A program made the position numbers and the translations under genes. Shown piece by piece: positions 60,340-64,000 of a stretch of DNA of 64,000 nt; position 1 is the first letter of the stretch, and every line of letters starts with the position of its first letter. The stretch comes from Williamsia muralis NBRC 105860 (lineage in GTDB: Bacteria > Actinomycetota > Actinomycetes > Mycobacteriales > Mycobacteriaceae). The stretch covers positions 1,364,001 to 1,428,000 of the forward strand of contig NZ_BDAP01000001.1 of NCBI RefSeq assembly GCF_001598915.1, read 5' to 3'. Under the pieces are notes generated by a model. That model had not been told where the DNA came from. It saw nothing but the letters and a program-made list of their open reading frames with translations, and made no database searches.

Positions 60340-61460
60340 AGTTGCGATCGTCATGGGCCGCCGACCACCACATGCCGCCGGCCGTGGTGCAACCGGTCCT
60401 GCGACGGTTGGCTCGCGATCCCGGTTCGATCGACGACCTGGAGTGGAGCTATCTCCTGCAGGCCGACGGTCCTGACCTGGACGAACTCTGTGCGTTGGCC
60501 GATGCCGCCCGGCGCGAGACCACTGGTGATGACCTCACCTTTGTCGCCAACCGCAACTTCGAGACGGCAGCCGTGCTGGCCGACGGTGGCGGTGTGAGCC
60601 TGGAAGACCTTGTTGCGGAGGCCTGGGAACTCGGCGCGACCGAGATCTGCCTGCAGGGTCCTGTTCCGGCGACCGAGTCCGCCGCCGAATACCTGGAGCT
60701 GATCAAGCGGATCAAAGCGGTCGCGCCCGAGATCCATCTGCACGCCTACCGCGCAACAGAGGTGTTCGACGCCGCGACCCGACTCGACGTCACCGCCGGA
60801 GAGTTCCTCCGGTCGGCCCGCGAGGCGGGCCTCGACACCGTGCCCGGCACTGCCGCGCAGGTACTCGACGACCACGTGCGCCGCGCCCTCTCGCCCGACG
60901 GCCGCGGACTGTCGGTCGCCGCGTGGGTGGACACGATCATCACCGCCCACCAGATGGGTCTGAAATCGACCGCGACGATGCTCTACGGTCACATCGAGGA
61001 CCCGATTCACCAGGTGGCCCACCTGCGTCTGCTGACCGACATCCAGCACCGCACGTCCGGCTTCAACGAACTCATCCTCATGCCGATGCTTCCCGAGAAC
61101 GCGCCACCCCACGTCCGGGATCAAGCGGTCCAGGGCCCCACGCTCCGCGAGACCCGGGCAGTGCACGCGGTGGCACGTCTGATGATGCTCGGCACCATCG
61201 ACCACGTACAGGCGGCGTGGACCAAACTCGACGCCGACGCGCTGCGTGCCGTGCTCCGCGGTGGTGCTGACGATGTCGGCGGCGTCCTGATGGACGGAAC
61301 GCTACGTCCCGACGCCGGGCCCGAGAGTGGTAGACAGCTCTCGCCCGACGATGTGACGGAGTTGGGCAGAGAACTCGGCCGGACGCCGCGTCAGCGCACG
61401 ACCCTCTACGAGGACCCACCCGCCGAGCGGGTCGAAGTGTTGCGACGGGTCTTCGCGTGA
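60336..61460 (+). CDS. CofH/FbiC-like protein lacking the radical-SAM cysteines
   Basis: 374 aa. It aligns by eye with the CofH half of FO synthase: TFVANRN (68-74), EAWELGATEICLQG, HLHAYRATEV, SAREAGLDTVPGTAAQVLDD, MGLKSTATMLYGHIEDP, RETRAVHAVARLMM and ADDVGGVLMDGT. In true CofH/FbiC the NRN segment leads straight into a C-x3-C-x2-C iron-sulfur loop; here that loop is absent and residues 75-88 run FETAAVLADGGGVS. Only two Cys remain (52 and 105). It therefore cannot bind the radical-SAM cluster and is probably not an FO synthase. It may have become a binding or regulatory protein. Overlaps the MFS and monooxygenase genes. Confidence 0.8.
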   Translation: MKLRSSWAADHHMPPAVVQPVLRRLARDPGSIDDLEWSYLLQADGPDLDELCALADAARRETTGDDLTFVANRNFETAAVLADGGGVSLEDLVAEAWELGATEICLQGPVPATESAAEYLELIKRIKAVAPEIHLHAYRATEVFDAATRLDVTAGEFLRSAREAGLDTVPGTAAQVLDDHVRRALSPDGRGLSVAAWVDTIITAHQMGLKSTATMLYGHIEDPIHQVAHLRLLTDIQHRTSGFNELILMPMLPENAPPHVRDQAVQGPTLRETRAVHAVARLMMLGTIDHVQAAWTKLDADALRAVLRGGADDVGGVLMDGTLRPDAGPESGRQLSPDDVTELGRELGRTPRQRTTLYEDPPAERVEVLRRVFA

Positions 61461-62962
61461 CCTCACCGTCCTCATTGCCACACTGCGTCGATGTGGCGAT
61501 CGTCGGTGCCGGGTTCGCGGGACTCGGCCTGGGTATCCGGCTGGCTCGGGCCGACCGGGAGAGCTTTGTCATCCTCGAGCGCGGCGATTCGGTGGGCGGC
61601 ACGTGGCGGGACAACCACTACCCGGGCGTCGCATGTGACGTACCCGCACATGTCTACTCGTATTCGTTCCGGCCTCCCGGTGACTGGACCTCGCTGTTCG
61701 CGTCGGGGCCGGAGATCCACGAGTATCTGACCCGTGCGGTGGACGAGGAGGGTCTGACGCCGCACCTGCATCTGAACACCGATGTGGCACAGGCGCGATG
61801 GCTTCCGGATCAGCTCTGCTGGCTGGTGGCGACCAACGCGGGCGAGATGCGGGCCCGCGTGCTCGTCGTGGCGGTCGGCCGGTTGGCTGATCCGCTCATG
61901 CCTGAGGTCAGCGGCTCGGAAACATTCTCCGGCAAGGTTTTTCACACCGCCCAGTGGGATGACGAAGCTCCGATCGACGGCGCACGCGTCGGCATCGTCG
62001 GCACCGGGGCATCGGCGGTTCAACTCACGCCACACCTCGCTGAGCGTGCCGGGGAGCTCGTCGTCTTCTCCCGCAGCGCGCCCTATGTGGTGCCGCGAGG
62101 CAATCGGGAATACAGCGAACCCGAGCGTGTGCAACTACAGGTGAAGGCCAACGCAGACCGCCTGAGGGAAGAGCTCTTCACCGAGGCCGACAAAGCATTT
62201 GCGCAGCGCCGGGGGCTCCGACCGGACATCGATGAGATCCGGGCCCGAGCGCTGGGACATCTGACTGCCCAGATCGGCGATCCGGATCTCCGACGGGCCC
62301 TGACGCCGGACTATGAAATCGGTTGCAAGCGAATACTTCTCAGTGACGAGTTCTACCCGGCGCTGACGAGGCCGTCGGTGACACTGGAACCCTCTGCGCT
62401 CGCGGCGTTCGACGGTGCCTCGGTGGTCGCCGCCAGCGGGCGTTCCTACGATCTCGACGTTGTTGTCATGGCCACCGGATTCGAGGCTGCCAGGCCCGCG
62501 TTCGCCGAGAGGGTCGCGGGTGTGGGCGGGGAACTGCTCTCCGACCATTGGGGCGAGGGCATGGTGTCGTACGCGTCCACCGCCGTCAGTGGCTTCCCGA
62601 ACATGTTCGTATTGGACGGCCCCAATGCCGCACTCGGCCACAACTCCGCGATCTACATGATCGAGACGCAGATCGACTACGTCCTGGGCGCCCTGGACCA
62701 CCTGTGGCGCAACAGTGGGCTGGCGCTCGAGGTGTCCGCGGATGCCGAGCGCGACTACACGCGGGAGATCGACGAGCGAAGTGCGTCGACGGTATGGCTC
62801 AGTGGTTGCAGCAGTTGGTATCTCGACCCACAGAGCGGACGGTTGACCTTGCTGTGGCCTGGTACCGGTCGCTCGTTCCGGGAACGCAACGGCACCTTTG
62901 ATCCGCAGCGCTACGAGAAGGTCAGCGCGGTTGGTGTGGGCCAGGAGTGCCGGGTTTCCTGA
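61457..62962 (+). CDS. FAD-containing monooxygenase (Baeyer-Villiger/FMO type)
   Basis: 501 aa from GTG 61457, overlapping the preceding stop (GTGA). FAD motif GAGFAG at 17-22, NADPH motif VGTGASAVQ near 180, GGTWRDNHYPGVACD, and the Baeyer-Villiger fingerprint F-x-G-x3-HT-x2-W (FSGKVFHTAQW, from about 157). It inserts oxygen into ketones or hydroxylates substrates using NADPH; substrate unknown. As the last gene of the overlapping NmrA-MFS-CofH-like-monooxygenase set it probably acts on the compound this operon handles. Confidence 0.88.
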   Translation: MTSPSSLPHCVDVAIVGAGFAGLGLGIRLARADRESFVILERGDSVGGTWRDNHYPGVACDVPAHVYSYSFRPPGDWTSLFASGPEIHEYLTRAVDEEGLTPHLHLNTDVAQARWLPDQLCWLVATNAGEMRARVLVVAVGRLADPLMPEVSGSETFSGKVFHTAQWDDEAPIDGARVGIVGTGASAVQLTPHLAERAGELVVFSRSAPYVVPRGNREYSEPERVQLQVKANADRLREELFTEADKAFAQRRGLRPDIDEIRARALGHLTAQIGDPDLRRALTPDYEIGCKRILLSDEFYPALTRPSVTLEPSALAAFDGASVVAASGRSYDLDVVVMATGFEAARPAFAERVAGVGGELLSDHWGEGMVSYASTAVSGFPNMFVLDGPNAALGHNSAIYMIETQIDYVLGALDHLWRNSGLALEVSADAERDYTREIDERSASTVWLSGCSSWYLDPQSGRLTLLWPGTGRSFRERNGTFDPQRYEKVSAVGVGQECRVS

Positions 62963-62970
62963 CCCTGTGC

Positions 62971-63888
62971 TCACCGGTCAGATGAGCGCACGTCCGGTAC
63001 CGCCTTCAGCTTCGCGGGGTCGGCGATGTCGTAGATGGCTGCCACACGGCCGTCGCGGACCACAAAGCAACTGGCGCGAGCCGGGGATGCGCGACGGTCG
63101 CCGGCAGCGTCCCATCCGGCGCTGTACGCACCGAGTTCGCCGTTGACGAGCACCGGGATCTGTTCGGACAGGAACGACTCGCCGTACCGTCGAACCAGCC
63201 CCAGCAGGAATCGCGCGACGCCGTCCGCACCGTGGATGGGCTTGACCGCTGTGGGGGTGGTGCGGTTCGCATCACCGACGATCATGGCGTCCGGATCCAG
63301 TGCAGCCACAACGGAATCGACGTCTTTCGAGGCCAGCGCAGCAACGAGGCGTTGCACCGCGTCGGCCTGTTCGGTCTCCGGGACCGACGGCGGCACTCCC
63401 GAGACAATTCTCCTGGCACGTGAGGCCATCTGGCGTGCCGAGGCCGCGTTCACACCCAGGAGGCCGCCGATCTCGGCGAACGGCACACCGAAACCGTCAT
63501 GCATCACGAATGCGACGCGCATCGGGGGAGTCAGGGTTTCGAGCACCACCATTGCGGCGTATCGGCTGTCTTCCGCGGCGACCACCGCCTGCAGTGGATC
63601 TTGTGAATCGCCGGACGGGAGCGCGGTGACCACGGGCTCGGGAAGCCATTGGCCTACATACTGTTCTCGTCGAACCGCTGCCGACCGGAGCCGGTCGAGG
63701 CAGATGCGCCCGACCACGGTGGTCAGCCAGGCGCCGAGGTCGTTGATCGAGTCGACATCGACATCGGCCAGACGCAGCCACGATTCCTGCACGGCGTCTT
63801 CGGCGTCCGTGACACTCCCGGTGATTCGATATCCCACCGCGAGCAGGCGAGTGCGTTGATCCTGGAATCGATCCGCGAGACTCGGCAT
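62971..63888 (-). CDS. ECF41-type sigma factor (SigJ-like) with SnoaL-like tail
   Basis: 305 aa, longer than a plain ECF sigma. Region 2 is at about 10-70 (DAEDAVQESWLRL), the linker has the ECF41 motif WLPEP at 81-85, region 4 at about 120-165 (FAEIGGLLGVNAASARQMASRARR), and a SnoaL-like domain of about 110 residues ends in DPAKL, matching the NPDKL motif of the family. The tail regulates sigma activity without a separate anti-sigma. It is convergent with the monooxygenase (8-base gap). ECF41 sigmas often direct genes for carboxymuconolactone-type, oxidoreductase or epimerase-like proteins next to them. Confidence 0.9.
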   Translation of the reverse strand: MPSLADRFQDQRTRLLAVGYRITGSVTDAEDAVQESWLRLADVDVDSINDLGAWLTTVVGRICLDRLRSAAVRREQYVGQWLPEPVVTALPSGDSQDPLQAVVAAEDSRYAAMVVLETLTPPMRVAFVMHDGFGVPFAEIGGLLGVNAASARQMASRARRIVSGVPPSVPETEQADAVQRLVAALASKDVDSVVAALDPDAMIVGDANRTTPTAVKPIHGADGVARFLLGLVRRYGESFLSEQIPVLVNGELGAYSAGWDAAGDRRASPARASCFVVRDGRVAAIYDIADPAKLKAVPDVRSSDR

Positions 63889-63919
63889 GGGGTGATCGTA
63901 GGCGGACGTCGGCAGGTTC

Positions 63920-64000
63920 TCAGCCGATGTTGACCCCGTAGTCGCGTGCGATACCGGCGAGCCCTGAGGCGTATCCCTGGCCCACCGCCCGGAACTTCCA
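63920..64000 (-). CDS. TerD-family protein, C-terminal fragment (cut by window edge)
   Basis: Only the last 26 codons are in the window. They read WKFRAVGQGYASGLAGIARD followed by YGVNIG and a stop, the usual end of TerD/general-stress-16U proteins (tellurium-resistance, calcium-binding family). The rest lies beyond the right edge, so activity and start cannot be judged. It is 31 bases upstream of the sigma gene on the same strand. Confidence 0.75.
   Translation of the reverse strand, partial: WKFRAVGQGYASGLAGIARDYGVNIG

Overview
This is a high-G+C actinobacterial chromosome window. It most resembles the Mycobacteriales (Gordonia, Rhodococcus, Williamsia and relatives). The evidence is family content: a LIP-type secreted lipase, an MmpL exporter, two EspC-like type VII secretion partner genes without core ESX genes, a DUF1023 hydrolase, an AurF-like diiron gene beside a FprB-type ferredoxin reductase (the Rv0885/fprB arrangement), a CofH/FbiC relative and an ECF41 sigma factor. 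I see no tRNA, rRNA, CRISPR array, insertion sequence or phage integrase.

Layout. 0.4-2.0 kb: a TY-Chap-like protein divergent from a very small LuxR-type HTH protein. 2.3-8.7 kb: a DUF808 membrane protein, then an amine-catabolism block (flavin amine oxidase, APC permease, BetI-like TetR, aldehyde dehydrogenase) whose two leftward promoters share one palindromic operator. 8.8-12.4 kb: small unknown and membrane genes, a 72-bp tandem repeat, and a small membrane gene missed by ATG/GTG/TTG calling. 12.4-16 kb: OPT transporter and secreted lipase. 16.3-24.3 kb: narGHJI-narK, with adjacent genes overlapping or nearly so. 24.4-30.1 kb: an unknown gene, a 104-bp repeat cluster, then an EspC-like/TPR-region/two-lipoprotein locus of visibly lower G+C. 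30.3-36.2 kb: NCS2 permease, GT-C glycosyltransferase, a HIHH membrane protein, and a second EspC-like gene with a frameshifted DUF1023 hydrolase. 36.2-43.1 kb: MmpL, thioesterase and TetR; FprB-like reductase and a frameshifted AurF-like gene.

43.2-50.1 kb holds the most unusual unit: a six-gene leftward operon of GntR/UTRA regulator, small ferredoxin, substrate-binding lipoprotein with a NosL/YHS-like tail, ABC permease, ABC ATPase, and an AprA/FrdA-like flavoprotein carrying about 290 residues of HEAT repeats. It reads as import of a small oxyanion or organosulfur-like compound coupled to a cytoplasmic flavin/iron-sulfur redox step. The substrate cannot be read from the sequence.

50.2-56 kb: DUF998, SDR, DUF3253, AhpD-like, a LuxR response regulator, a single-domain receiver and a sensor kinase. 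56.1-63.9 kb: two alpha/beta hydrolases, then four overlapping genes (NmrA-like, MFS, a CofH-like protein lacking the radical-SAM cysteine motif, Baeyer-Villiger-type monooxygenase), then an ECF41 sigma factor. The right edge cuts a TerD-family gene.

Starts were moved to the codon best supported by a ribosome site and family N-terminus. Two conserved genes (34.6 kb and 42.8 kb) carry single-base frameshifts, so either recent decay or sequence error should be kept in mind.
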